From: Sabellastarte sp. h YS-2021
Lineage: Eukaryota > Annelida > Polychaeta > Sabellida > Sabellidae
Reading direction: 5' to 3'
DNA: 64,000 nt
Assembly: GCA_964017235.1 (NCBI GenBank)
Contig: OZ024940.1
Coordinates: 24,867,615 to 24,931,614, forward strand
In this document: positions 43,959 through 55,722 of the stretch, piece by piece
Layout of the letters: every line of letters begins with the position of its first letter
Numbering within the stretch: the stretch's first letter is position 1
Program-made: the position numbers and the translations under genes
Notes under the pieces: generated by a model
What the model saw: the letters and a program-made list of their open reading frames with translations, nothing else
Told to the model about the DNA's origin: nothing
Databases searched by the model: none

Positions 43959-45780
43959 TGAAGTGAAAAGTAGTGAAATGTCATATGGGAAGTAGTATGT
44001 CTGACAAGATTACGCCCTCGACTGTCCTCACAAGGATAAGTTTTTTTTTTTTTTAAAACAGTCACAGAAACTGTGAGAAATTCTGGGAAATTTCAAGACC
44101 TACGTTTTACAGTTATTATGTGTATATATGTATTCATAAATATATCAATTGGTCATAAATTTGTATATGTGGATATAAAATAGATCTAATATCTACTGGT
44201 ATATATAAACACGTAAGTATGTTACTTTATAAACTATATATCCAATTTAAAGTATAAGGTAAATTTGTATATGGGTAATACGAGCCGTATACACTTCGGT
44301 TTCTGAGAGAGATCCCGAAAAACACTCGTGAGATAATGACCCACATAATTTGGGGCTATAAAGGGAGGACAGGTCAGGACAATGGGACAGGGGTATCAGG
44401 TTGAAGTTAGACATATTTGGCTATAAGGTGAACAAAGTTATCAAAAGAGGACCTCCCACCACTTTCTATTTTCTCAACTGGGGAATTCCACATATATACA
44501 ATGTTTGTGATTATAAATCAAGGCCTCTTTTTTATCCACCCTGAGACCCAATTTACACAGAGTTTTAGGTATTTTGCAGTAGTTTTAAGGGATGTCCCGT
44601 CCACTCTCCTCCCAAGTGGGGAATTCCAAGTAGTACTGTGGAGAACTACACATAAAATATTCCATGGTAAACCAGGGGCGATAAAAAGAACTGTCACCTT
44701 TGGGGAAAATGACCAAATTAGGAAGTTATCAATAATTGTAGGAAAGTGTTTTCCCTCCAATTTCCCTCATTGCAAAAATGTCCCTGGCATAATCCATTTT
44801 TATAGTATTAAGTTTTTACAGTATTAAATTTACTGTGGTTTAAAAGGTTAACTTCTGTTTCTCTTTTTAATTGTCTTGAAAATTGACAAATTTTAAAATC
44901 GTACCCAATTTATCGATTTTATTTGATCGCTTTCAGAGTCTTGGTCATCTTTTTGTAATGGCCAGCCTCAGCAGGCATGAACCCCAGCCACACACGCATG
45001 GAAGGCATTTCATAATCTCCGAACCCCGGCCTTGGCTGGCGTGTGATAAAAATGTAACTGTAGTAACATTGGTTTAATAAAGCCCATTTTTCAATTAAGA
45101 AGTTTAAGACCAAAAAGTATTTAAAGCGTTCCCACGGCAAAAGATGTTGTCAGATTGCCCCCCCCAAAAAAAACAACAAAAAAACAACAAAAAACCCCAA
45201 CCTAATCAGCTCTAGATCCTCTTGGGCTAAACATACCCTGAAAATCTGGTGAGAATCCGTGCATGGTTTTAGCCTGTGGAAGATCCACAAGCTTTATGCC
45301 CTCTGCCACCGCTGCCGCCCTGATGACACAGGGGACGAATATAATCCCAGCCTTTATGGGCAGAGGATAAAAATTCAAATTTATTTATTGCCCTAAAAAC
45401 TCGCGTAGTTTTCAGTAGGGTATTAGCCATGAGAGCAGCGATCTTAAAAGTTACGATTAAGCTTTGGGACTTTAAGGCTACCATAAAGTGGGCATTATCC
45501 TGTGGACTGAGTACACCCACATGCCAGACATAAGTGAAATCCACTGCGTAGTTTTGGAACAATTTTCTAGATAACAGAACATGTGAAACATTCACGCAAG
45601 CACGCACGCAGTCATGCGGACCTGGCATGACCATCACAATATGTCAACAAGTTTATCAGATGACATTCAAAATGCAATCAAAAAAGAGAATAAACAACAA
45701 CAACAAAACAAACAAACAAACAAACAAAACAAAACAATTATTTATTTTAAACCCAACTTATAATAATAATAAGTAACACA
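43959..45780. other. No gene recognised
   Basis: AT-rich DNA with a more GC-rich patch at 45270-45360 that resembles a repeat but has no second copy here. A (CAAA)n run near 45700-45740. Confidence 0.3.
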
Positions 45781-45833
45781 AAATTATCTGGCATTCAACA
45801 AAACATAATACTGATATTGTTACCTTGCATTTT

Positions 45834-45907
45834 TTTCAAGGTTTTTAAATCTCTGCTCAAGTCTGGTCATAACATTGTCGAAGGCCTTTTTGAAGTCTAT
45901 GAAAGTT
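45834..45907 (-). pseudogene. Probable reverse-transcriptase motif fragment
   Basis: Minus strand reads TFIDFKKAFDNVMTRLEQRF, matching the catalytic motif A of LINE reverse transcriptases (FxDFxKAFDxV, with the metal-binding Asp). Only about 25 codons; it lies immediately after the gene B stop codon, hence in its 3' UTR. Confidence 0.4.
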
Positions 45908-45925
45908 CATTGTATGCAGATGATA

Positions 45926-46217
45926 TCACATCGCTGTTACCGGTCTTTGCTCGGGTGGACCATCATTCATCCCCTCTTCGAAATCCAGACTGCTTTGCGA
46001 CGCCATTCGCCTGCCTGCACGCAGACTCGTGGCGGGCGTAGTTTTCGGCCAATACTTCTGCTGTATCCTGTCGAAGAGACTCGGGGGTTTGACGCCAAGG
46101 TTCTTCCATCTAAATGCATCTTTCTTCATCAAGTCGGCCTCGTTGAAGATGTACTGGTACTGGTTGCAGGCCCTCGGCGACAGGCCGTGGCGCCAATTGT
46201 TTGGTCGCTTTAGGTAC
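45926..46217 (-). CDS. Gene B, exon 3 (C-terminus)
   Basis: Acceptor TTAACTTGCAG, phase 2 in. Completes Arg then YLKRPNNWRHGLSPRACNQY, an aromatic/basic segment with LGVKPPSLFDRIQQKYWPKT, and a polar tail to ...EQRPVTAM and TGA. The tail motif RPVTAM matches RPMTAL near the gene A end. Joined to exons at 47099-47211 and 47696-48688 this gives 465 aa. Confidence 0.75.
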
Positions 46218-46292
46218 CTGCAAGTTAAATACATTTTTCGTTAGTCTTATGCTATTTTTGGAGTGTGATGTTGCTTTCAATCTAGCCAGACT

Positions 46293-46614
46293 TTTGTATT
46301 TGTATTTACACTCAATGCAATATCTCCATGTACTACAGGACTCAAAGCGCTATATGACCCATCCAACTGTACAAAGTACAGTCCAACTCTTAAATTACTG
46401 ACATTCACTTAACTGAAAGACAGAGACTCAAGGATGACCATTTATCAACGTCCTTGAGGTTCTTTAACCTGCTACTGGGGATAGGACCCAATGACAGAGG
46501 ACTGCCATTTTAAGTGGTCATCCGAGCCACTATGTATGTGCCTGTACCTGGAATTGAACCCACGTCCTCTGTGTTCCTAGGAGAGTGTGTTACCCACTAG
46601 GCCACAGTGGCAGA
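46293..46614 (-). mobile_element. SINE-B, full length, in gene B intron 2
   Basis: Best copy: head CTGCCACTGTGGCCTAGTGG, box B GGGTTCAATTCCAGG, body CTCAAGGACGTTGATAAATG, and 3' end ATATAGCGCTTTGAGTCC, GAGATATTGCATTGAGTGTA, AATACAAATAC. Confidence 0.85.
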
Positions 46615-46675
46615 TTTTTGCTTAATACTGATGCTCCAGTCACACTACTGGCAGTACGATGTAGACTTTATATAA

Positions 46676-46740
46676 TACGAATCCTAATTACACTTTTATA
46701 GCGCTTAATCTCCACTCCACATAAGACACAATATCACCAA
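46676..46740 (-). mobile_element. L2-like LINE 3' tip
   Basis: TCCTAATTACACTTTTATAG, CGCTTAATCTCCACT; only about 60 bp retained. Confidence 0.5.
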
Positions 46741-47098
46741 AAAATGGTCAACCAATATCAGTACTCGGGCCCAGAAAGGGGTCCAAGCACCACGGAGAAC
46801 AACCAGGGACATTACTCGGTCATCTTTCAGCGTCATACGGCAACACAAGGCAAGTGGAGGAAAATGGATGTTTTACCACCGTGACACAAGGTCGCTTTGA
46901 AACTTCGGACGGCAGCTGAAAGACTGGGGCGTTTTGCCATATGCCTATAACCACGAGTTATACTGCGTGTAGTGTAAATGATGCACCAAATCTCGGAAGG
47001 TACGAGGCGGTTCTGCCTGCCGAGTAAAACCTCTAACCGTGCGACGTACCGCAAGTAGTGTGAATGAGGCATTGGGGGAAGTGAAAAGGATCACGTAC

Positions 47099-47211
47099 CT
47101 CATGTACAAGAGCTGGCGTGTAGAGGTCTGGTTGCCCATGGCGGACATGGTGTGGGCCAGGAAATCCCAGCCCTCCAACTGGCTGGCGTGTATCCTCTTC
47201 AGGTGCTGATC
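47099..47211 (-). CDS. Gene B, exon 2
   Basis: Acceptor GTCTTCGCAG, 113 nt, donor ATGAG|GTACGT. Encodes DQHLKRIHASQLEGWDF then ...TRQLLYMR. Phase 0 in, phase 2 out. Ungapped alignment to gene A exon 2 fixes both edges. Confidence 0.8.
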
Positions 47212-47695
47212 CTGCGAAGACAGGCAGAAAAAAACACACAACACAACGGCCATTAATGAACGCTGTCCCACCGTCACACTGAAATGGTTTTTCAGTGAAA
47301 TGACAATCTTGTAAATCAAGGATCTCTTTTTAAAAAAATACATTTGTTACCTCAGTGTTTAGGTATTAACTACTTTTAATCAGTTTCAGACTATAAGCCA
47401 CTGCAGATTACAGAAAACCAACAAAAAAACACCTCTGTAAAATGCAGGGAAAACTTTCCCTCAAACATGTCTCAATTTACAGTGTTAAATCAGCATCTCT
47501 CATAAAGATACACATGTGTTTTATTGTTATATATTTATCTATTTTCTCAAAACAATATCTCCTTGTATTATAGGGGTGTTTTGAATTGAAAACGAAATAA
47601 CTCTATATAACTTCTATTATTTATGACGCTTTTAATTATCTGAACAGTTAAATAATCTCCCTCTGACAACCTATGTGGATAATAATAAAACTCAC

Positions 47696-48688
47696 CTCAA
47701 AGTCTGCCCGCACTATGGTCCACTTGCTCTGAGGTTTACTGTTCTCCATTTCACCTTCACCTTGTGTGCCCCCCTCCACCTGAGCATCATTCTTCCTAGT
47801 ATGACCATGCTTTGGAGCGAAGATATCCTTCATGTCATTCCCACAAATTGTGTGCCGCCTTTCGCCCACAGTTTTGCTACTCGGTCGGCTACCTTCCTGA
47901 CTATGGACGTCATTGCTGCGTCTTCTACTATTACTGATGGTGTTAGCACTGCTACCTTTCAAGTTCTTGGTCGCTGGATTAGCCGCCAGCACTGCGTCTT
48001 CAGTTCTCTTCATACATTCCCCTTTGGCCGATGAACTAACAGCCTCAATTTTGCTGCCTGTTACCAGGGTGACACCTTCTTTTAAATTCACCAGTTCCTC
48101 TTTAAGTTCTGAACCTTTGTCAAGATTGTTTGTAGCTTTCAACACCTCGCTGGGTCTTTTGGCGTAAGGGGGAGGAGCATTCTTTCTCTGCCGTGTACCG
48201 GTCTTGGGAGCCGATTTGCTGTGGAAACTTTCACCCCAAACCACATCCTTGCCTGCGATCTCTTGCACGACCGTCGAGATATAGTCCTCACTTGGGTCTC
48301 TCGAACCAAACACCATTCGTTTCTTCTTGAAGTCTGCGATATCCGAATTGATCGAGAGTATGTAGTCGATGAACTCCTTCCAAATGCCCGGCTCCTTGGG
48401 GTATTTTTTTGCCTTGCCTTTGCCTTTCACCAAACTTTTGCTCCCCGACTCTTTACTGTCCGACAGGGATGTACTGCTGCCCCCGTGTCGGTCCTTCTGT
48501 TGCTGAAGGCCCGCCTGTATCTCTGGGTCGCACAGTTTCTCATTGCTGGCGTAGGTTATAGCTCTACGAAGCACCACCTTGGGCGGTGTCTGCAATTTCT
48601 GGGGGTCCGCCGCATAGCTATGCCGTCTCTTTGGCTGAGGTTTTACTGCACAGTCCGCTTTATTCACTTGTGTCTTGTTCTTATTCAT
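47696..48688 (-). CDS. Gene B, exon 1: unrecognised protein, paralogue of gene A
   Basis: 331 codons from ATG at 48688 to donor GAG|GTGAGT, phase 0. Upstream in-frame codons lack an ATG, so this start is used. Lys/Ser/Gln-rich and probably disordered apart from residues 102-120 (IWKEFIDYILSINSDIADF), the block shared with gene A, and the end SKWTIVRADFE (gene A: RCWNKVKIDLQ). No signal peptide or membrane segment. The gene faces gene A tail to tail, with 8.3 kb between their stop codons. G+C is higher than in the flanks, as expected of real coding DNA. Family unknown. Confidence 0.8.
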
Positions 48689-48719
48689 TTTGCCATTTTT
48701 TTGCACGTACAATTTCACA

Positions 48720-50320
48720 ATAAGACTTTATATCATTTTTTAGTCATTTTTAAAAATTTTTTTGGGGCGCACAGCTGTTTATTCACAGAGTAAAAAGACC
48801 TAGGAATAATACATTTCTAAAGCTAGATACTAAATCAATTTATATGTCTAAATATACAAATATCTAAATGTATAACAAACACGAATGCCATGAACTAGTT
48901 ACTAGTTCTCTATGTCTCAGTAATTAATTTGTGCATATTCATGTCTGTATTCTTTATTGACACAATTCTGGAGAGGGTGGGATTATACAGTAAATTACGT
49001 CAATTTATGCCCCCTGTTTATATTCTCCGCCTATGCTGAAAAGAAACATCTATGGTTGCATCCACCAAATGGATAAAGTTATGCTAGAAATTAACTTAAT
49101 TTTTTGAGAGAGAAAAAAGGCTTAGCTAATCTTTAAATAAAAGTGGTATTCACAAAGTTAATCTAGTTTTTGAAATGAAGTGCAGCCATATTTAAACAAA
49201 AATTTATTCCCCCTTTGATGGTCGGGTGAAAGTTAATACAAAAGCTAATTCATGGCATTTAGTGAATATTCAAATATCTAGTAGCTATTTCTGTAATTTA
49301 TGTGGCTTTGTTTATTATACAAAACCCAAGTTGCTCTTCAACTGCCCAATATTAATCGGAAACGACGAGCAATGACTTCTTACTAATGTACATATTTAAA
49401 ATTTTAAAATTAGCCGTTACAAAGGTGCATATTTAATTACATCTCGTGCTCTAAACAATTTTTATACGGGTCAACAACTAAACTATTAATATTATCCATT
49501 TTCTACAAAAACCACTAGGCCCTGTTTTGCATTGGTAGTTTTAAAGTCGTAAGATTTCTCAGGAACTTAAAAAAAAATTGTCATTGTAAAATTTTCATTT
49601 TTTTAAAAAGAATTTTTCTCAGAAAAATGGTTGTTTGCTTAGGAAATTCTGAGAATGAATTTCAAAGTAACTACATTTAGAAAATACGCATGTTTAAAAT
49701 TTCACCATTATAAAGAATAATATACGAATATATTTTGATGGCAAATACAATATCGATGCAACAAAATTGTTAGCACAAAACAAATCTTACAGCAACCACA
49801 TTTAGTAAATATGTTCATTTAAATTTCACCATTACAAAGAAGTAAAATACCAACATATTTTAATGGCAAAGAAAAAACTTAGGAGACAAACTATTAGGTG
49901 GCACAAATGAACACATTTACCGTATGACCCTAATACTGTCCATTATTAAAGCCTTTTTTACTTGGCGTTAATCGCAAACTCAAACGGACTAAAAGGAGAT
50001 AAAGACCCGTCAATGAGTAATCCCTGATCCGGCGACACTGTAGGTTTTGTACTTTTGGACGGAAAGGAAAATAAAAGTGCAAATTTGAAAGCAGACATTC
50101 CCTTTCTATATTGTATGCTCAAGACTCAAAGTAAGTATTTTCCTTTAGTTTTTTTTTGTAAGCAATAAAGACTTACCTATCACAACTCCTTTAACTATAT
50201 AAAATAAAGATTATTATTTTATACACAGTTACAAAGGTGCGAGGTTTTATGTCCATAACTAATGTGCGAGTTTTTTGCAAACTAGGTTGTCTAGTAAAAA
50301 TGACAAAACAAGATGAATTA
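48720..50320. other. Upstream flank of gene B, no gene recognised
   Basis: Very AT-rich. GATATAAAG near 48730 (minus) could be a promoter element but is close to the ATG. No exons seen. Confidence 0.3.
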
Positions 50321-50324
50321 TTAT

Positions 50325-50440
50325 AATCCTAATTGGACTTTTATAGCGCTTAAATCTCCCCTTTATATTAAGTGCACTCTAAGGTGTAACAGCACAAGAA
50401 CAGTGCATAAAATTTCAGTATCCAGGGATGGAAAAAGGGT
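50325..50440 (-). mobile_element. L2-like LINE 3' end
   Basis: AATCCTAATTGGACTTTTAT, AGCGCTTAAATCTCC, CACTCTAAGGTGTAACAGC. Confidence 0.6.
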
Positions 50441-51008
50441 CAAAAATAATATCTGTTATTTATATATAAACTCCCTACAAAATAAATAAGGAGCATCAAC
50501 AGATCTATTTTTGCACATAAAGCGCATGTTTCCACGAACTGGGGCTGCGATTTATTGTAAAAAAAAACAGTCAAAAACTTTCATTAAGATTGTTACTGGG
50601 GTACACAGCAAATATTAGCAAAACTCTAAACGAAAATCTTTCTCTTGTAGTGAAAATAATCAATTAAATATCATGAGAATTATTAAAAATAACTTTTTTA
50701 AACTTTGACAGAAAAAATTGCAAGCAGACCTATCATATTTCTGTAACTATTATTTCCTGTATATCTGAATTTTCTGCACATTTTTGACACTAACACGTAA
50801 CAAAATCCCCCCGCCCCCTCCCCCGAATAAATTATTGACCAAATATGGACAAGACAAATATGGATAAAATGACTGTCGCCTATCGAGGATCTCCTGCATC
50901 AAAACATACCTTAAATCTTGTCCACTAAATACGCATTAATAAAACTAAATAATGTACATTATCATAGTGTACAAGTCATATATACATGCATAACAAGACA
51001 AGGATTAA

Positions 51009-51051
51009 CCCCCCCCACCCCCTGAGGGGGGCAGGATGGGGGGGAGGGGGG
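51009..51051. repeat. C-run/G-run palindrome
   Basis: C8-A-C5-TGA-G6 then G-rich clusters: CCCCCTGAGGGGGG can form a hairpin and the G clusters meet a G-quadruplex pattern on plus. Confidence 0.7.
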
Positions 51052-51403
51052 AACTTGGGACAATGGACCAGTCTCCAACAGAAATAATACCGAGCCAGTC
51101 GAAAGACTATAACAATACACGGTTTAACTCTAGTAGATCAGCAAGGTGAAAGGTGTCCTTATTGATTTATTATTTATTTATTTATTTACCTATTTATTTA
51201 TTTATTGCAGACTCTTGGTCCACATGTAAATATACAACTGTGTAACATAAAAGAAGTAAAACTAGTGGTCAATATTATTATAGATAAAAATTGTGAATTG
51301 GGGCTTCAAAAGTACTACATTTACTTATATCTTCAGCTGGTCTATAGAACCCTTAGCAAGGGCAATTTTAATGGAAAAAACGACATGTGACATGTGTTAT
51401 GCT

Positions 51404-51712
51404 ATGGGACAAAATGTTTATTAAAGTTGGACAATATGCTGATGATACTTGTTTTATTCCTCGATGGGACTGAAAAATCTTTGAATTCTAGTTCAGCCTT
51501 ATTTAATTGGTTTTATCAGTGCTCTGGCCTAAAGCTAAATTTTGACAAAGAACCTCGGCAGTTTGGCCCGGGTTGATGAAAGGGCCAAGGAAAATTCTTT
51601 GCCCTAAATTCAATCTTTCTTGGACAGATACATTTCTATTATTGGGAATCTATTTTCACGCAGACGTTGAGAAAATGACAGAGTTGAATTATAAATGCAA
51701 TGGCTACAGCAT
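51404..51712 (+). pseudogene. LINE reverse-transcriptase palm/thumb remnant
   Basis: Plus strand, three frames: IKVGQYADDTCFIP (catalytic YADD), then LDGTEKSLNSSS..FYQCSGLKLNFDK (the GLKLNxxKTE motif), then CPKFNLSWTDTFLLLGIYFH and EKMTELNYK. The order is that of L2/CR1/Jockey-like ORF2; two or more frameshifts kill it. Confidence 0.8.
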
Positions 51713-52347
51713 TTCAAATGGTGTTTACAGAAGGGGTCTCAGCTGAGACCAAGCTTTCCAAATAAACACAGTGGTTTTCTTTGTCATGTGACCCCTTTTT
51801 TATAGTCAAAATATTCTATTGAATATGACATATATGTTCCTTGTTTGACACATCTCTGGTCAAATGCTATTTTGCAATGGAAAACCTTGTAAACATGTAA
51901 AAACACCCAAAGACTATCTGATGAGGTTGTTCTATATATTTGTACCTTATTTTCAGCCATTTTAATTTTTTAAGGGGAGAATGAATTATGCCAGCCATAT
52001 CTGAGCCTCTGTTTACAAAACTTAAGCCCACTACCTACCAGTCTCAGCATTAGATCCAGTGGCTCAGACTTACCCATGGGCTTAAGAAAAATGTTCCAAT
52101 AATTTGAGACAAAAGTCTCAAGATTGAGTCTGAAGTAGTTGTTGGGTGTTTTTACATGTTTACAAGGTTTCCCATTGAAAATAGCATTTGACCAGAAATA
52201 TTTCGCGTGAAACAAGAAACATATATGTCATCAGTAGATTATTTTTACTGCAAAAAAGGGTCACATGACACAGAAAACCACTGTGGTTATTTGATAAGCT
52301 TGGTCTCAATTGAGACCCCTTCTGTGAAAACCATTTGAGACAAAGAC
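51713..52347. mobile_element. Long fold-back element
   Basis: Outer arms CAGAAGGGGTCTCAGCTGAG / CTCAATTGAGACCCCTTCTG, then CACAGTGGTTTTCT and GTCAxGTGACCC, then a second pair AAATGCTATTTTGCAATGG / CCATTGAAAATAGCATTT with CCTTGTAAACATGTAAAAAC on both. About 635 bp, almost the whole element pairs with itself. No coding. Confidence 0.75.
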
Positions 52348-52924
52348 TTAGCTGAGCAAAAAGGCTAATATTTGAGCCAGTGGCTCAGCCTGAGACTGGG
52401 CTAAGTCTGTGACCTTTCTAGTCTACGAGAGATTGGGACAATATGGGCGAAGATATATTTTGCCACAAAAAAGTGAAAGGCTGGACGAACAAACGATTGC
52501 TTAACGAAAAGATTTAAACATCAACAAAAGCAAATAAAAACAAACGCTTAACTCTCCCTTTTACCAGTTTATTTACAAAAAGCCTTAATAAAAACTTAAT
52601 TACAACGACACTATCTTTATATACAAACAAGAGATTTAGTGTTTAAGTATGTGCTATGTTTCTGTTCATACACAGGAATCTTATCACTGTTCTCATAACA
52701 TTTTGGAGAATTTCTGCAAACACTCTGCACCAGATTACATTTACAATCTCTATTTTCCGACCTTGCTGGGCGATTAAGAACTGTGTCCAGATGACAGAAG
52801 GTTTTGTAAAATAGAAAAAAAACTTCCCGAATAACACATATGAAGAAAATATATGTATCACAAATAAAGATGACGCTATTATACAAGTGTTTAGCCTGAG
52901 TATTAAAGCGTTAATCTTCATGCA

Positions 52925-53405
52925 TACTACACTGGTTTCATATAAATGATGTCTAATGAGGAATGTTATTTTTTACTATCGACCATTTTGTGCGATTGAT
53001 AAGTAAAATAAATCCATATTCAAAGAAAGAATGAAAACAAAGGGCTGTCATGTATGTAGGGGCACCAGTGAATATGTAAAGACTTCTAATTTTAAAACTC
53101 ACGATTTCACCCCCCCCCCCCCACCCCCCCACCCCCCACCCCGCATTTCTGCCTGGAAATTAATGCAACAAAAACGGGCAGAAGTTCCGTAAACATAGCT
53201 TCCTTATGATACATATGACATATTTGTAGGTTACACGGTTTCAGAAATATTTATGAAAGATTGGCATTTGTTGACGAATTTGTAACCCTAATTATGCATT
53301 TGTTGGCGAATTTGTAACCCTAATTAGGCATAGTAAGCGCCGCTGCGGTATACATAAAGAAACATGTCCCTGTTTGCATGTCCCCCTATTTGGGACAAAG
53401 TCCGA
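52925..53405 (+). repeat. R3 dispersed repeat, copy 2
   Basis: Starts CTAATGAGGAATGTTATTTT, CCATTTTGTGCG; includes a C-rich tract 53110-53142, TTGTTGACGAATTTGTAACC twice, and AGTAAGCGCCGC. Confidence 0.5.
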
Positions 53406-53756
53406 GTGTTTCGGATAATATCAATAGAAGAGTAATTTTAGAATACAAACACACAAAAAAGGAAACACAATTTTTTGAAGAGTTGAAAGAAGTTCACAAA
53501 AAATGATCATTTGGTTAACAGATCGTCGGATAATGGAGATTGTAACTGTACGTGTTACCATAATTTCTGTCAACCATGAAACTTGGGGGGGGGGGGGGAA
53601 CTTTAACGTCCCTTTCAAAAACCAACTTCACGATAATCTATTGTATCATTATAAATTACTTTATTTAGTGTAATAAGTTTGATAAACCCATTCTATGTAC
53701 AAATAATAAATATAATGACTCAAAGTTACACAGACTGTTTTAAGCAGATATATATC

Positions 53757-53903
53757 TGCAGGGCAGAGCTATTGTATTCAAGGTTGATCATAATTAAGCA
53801 GGGCAGAGTTATTATGATCAATGTTGATCATAATTAAGCAGGGCAGAGTTATTATATTCCAGGTTGATCATAATTAAGCAGGGCAGAGTTATTATATTTT
53901 TGA
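53757..53903 (+). repeat. 40-bp satellite, short block (about 3.5 units)
   Basis: Same unit as 56633-57336: AGGTTGATCATAATTAAGCA then GGGCAGAGTTATTATATTCA. Confidence 0.9.
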
Positions 53904-54222
53904 TATATATTTCCATGAAAATATATTTTCAAATAGAAACATTTGTCATAACTATTTAAAAAAATTTGGGGGGCTCGATCTTTTACCAACTTCAAAATAT
54001 GAATATCAAAACTACACAAACTGTAATCAAACATCAGATTTGGGGGGGTTATATATCACACTTATAAGCTAAGATCTGGTCAGTTGATCAACCCTCCCAC
54101 TAAAGCTTCCCAAATGACATATACAGAAAAAAAATACATCACGAATTAAGAGGACAAAAAATATGAGTTCACAGCACGAGTAGTATATTGTTAATCTGCA
54201 TGAGTGATTTATTTTTTCTGTA

Positions 54223-54612
54223 CATGTCTAATGAGTGATGTTTTACTTTTATTATCCACCATTTTGCAGGGTTTTACGAGTTAAATTATACCCATATTTT
54301 AAAGAGAGGATGTGCAAAAGACTGTCGTATATGCAGGGGCGCCGGTGAATGCAAAACACTCGATATTTAACTTGCGATTTCTCAGCCATTTCTGCATGGA
54401 TTTTTATGCAACTTAAACAAGCCGAAGCGCTGTAAGAAGACCTTTCTAACGCTATATAATACATATCTGTAGGTTACATAGTTTCGGAGATATTGTCTCT
54501 CGTTGATGCTAATTATCCATGGTACAGGGGTGTTGGTGTATGCAAAAAAATATATCCCGCTCTGTACATCCCCCCGATATAGGGCATACACGGCTCGTGG
54601 TGGATAATAAAA
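54223..54612 (+). mobile_element. R3 element with terminal inverted repeats
   Basis: TTTTATTATCCACCA at the left and TGGTGGATAATAAAA at the right are inverted repeats (about 54247 to 54610), which identifies R3 as a non-autonomous DNA transposon family; other copies at 2795, 15085, 26520, 52925 are fragments. Confidence 0.65.
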
Positions 54613-55526
54613 CTGAATATTAATTTAAAATGACATTCAACCACAAAGAATTGCAATTAAGGTATCCTACACAAGGAATTCACTTCAATTACATAAACTT
54701 GGAATTATATTACACCAGGACAAAATACTTTCAGATAACAATATGCTATTACTTTTGAGGATAATTAATCGGACATAAAATACGAATTCAGGACAAAATC
54801 CCGGTGGACAAAATAACGGTGAAAACTTGCGTCCACCTGGCCTTGAAACTGACTGACATTTTTTCCACCCATGCATATTTGACTGGTATTTTGCCCACTG
54901 GCTTTTTGTCCACCAGCATTTTGTCCGCACACCATAAAATACATGAAACTTTATGCAGATACTCACAAAACTGACACATTTTTTTCTTTTTGAGGTTTCA
55001 AGAAACACCCGAGCAAAGACTTTATGATGAATAAGTAACACCCGAGCAAAGACTTTATGATGAATAAATAACACACCAAGTAGTTCCAGCTGTATCGATA
55101 TATACCGTCTTCATGCGAGTATAGCTTTAAAACTAAAAAAACAAACCTCTTCACAGAAACCACTGGGAATTCTTGGAAGTAGTTGTTGTATTTATTATTG
55201 TAATAAATTCTGTATGGTTTACACGTATCTAAGCACGGTGTCAAAACATTTATAAAAGTGTATTCAAGTTAGAATATTACTGTACAAGTACAGGAGAGCA
55301 TCGTTGTACAATGAGCAACAGACACTCTGGTTTCAGTGAGAGAGAGGAGGATTTCTTCGTCAAACCATACCTTACGATAAAACATACAGTTACAAAACAG
55401 TTCTCTCTAATACATAGTACACAGATTTATATTTATTTGCTTAGGACACAATCGAAAAAGCAATTTAAGTGGTTCTCTGTTGAGTTACTTCCCTCTTAAG
55501 TAGACTTATCACTTATAGGGACCACG

Positions 55527-55722
55527 GGCCATATTCTATAACAATACTTAGACCATTTCTAACCTTAGATTTTTTAAGTATTACTTACATTTCAAGTGGG
55601 AAAATATTAAAATGAACATTCATAATTTTTGCTTCATGCACCCGAAGTCCAAGAAAAATCTTCCCTTACTTAGATCTAAGGTCATCTTATTATCGAAGTA
55701 TTATCGTAGAATATGTCCCCTG
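55527..55722. mobile_element. Short TIR element
   Basis: GGGCCATATTCTATAACAAT at the left against the reverse of GTATTATCGTAGAATATGTCCCC at the right; about 196 bp. Confidence 0.5.

Noticed and set aside
45890..45960. Plus-strand SSLYADDIT, resembling the reverse-transcriptase YADD box
   Set aside because: It overlaps the gene B stop on the other strand, has no flanking RT motifs in order, and the real RT-like piece here is on the minus strand.
47675..48793. Plus-strand frames of 84-190 codons
   Set aside because: Shadows of gene B exon 1, which is supported by homology to gene A and by splice phase.
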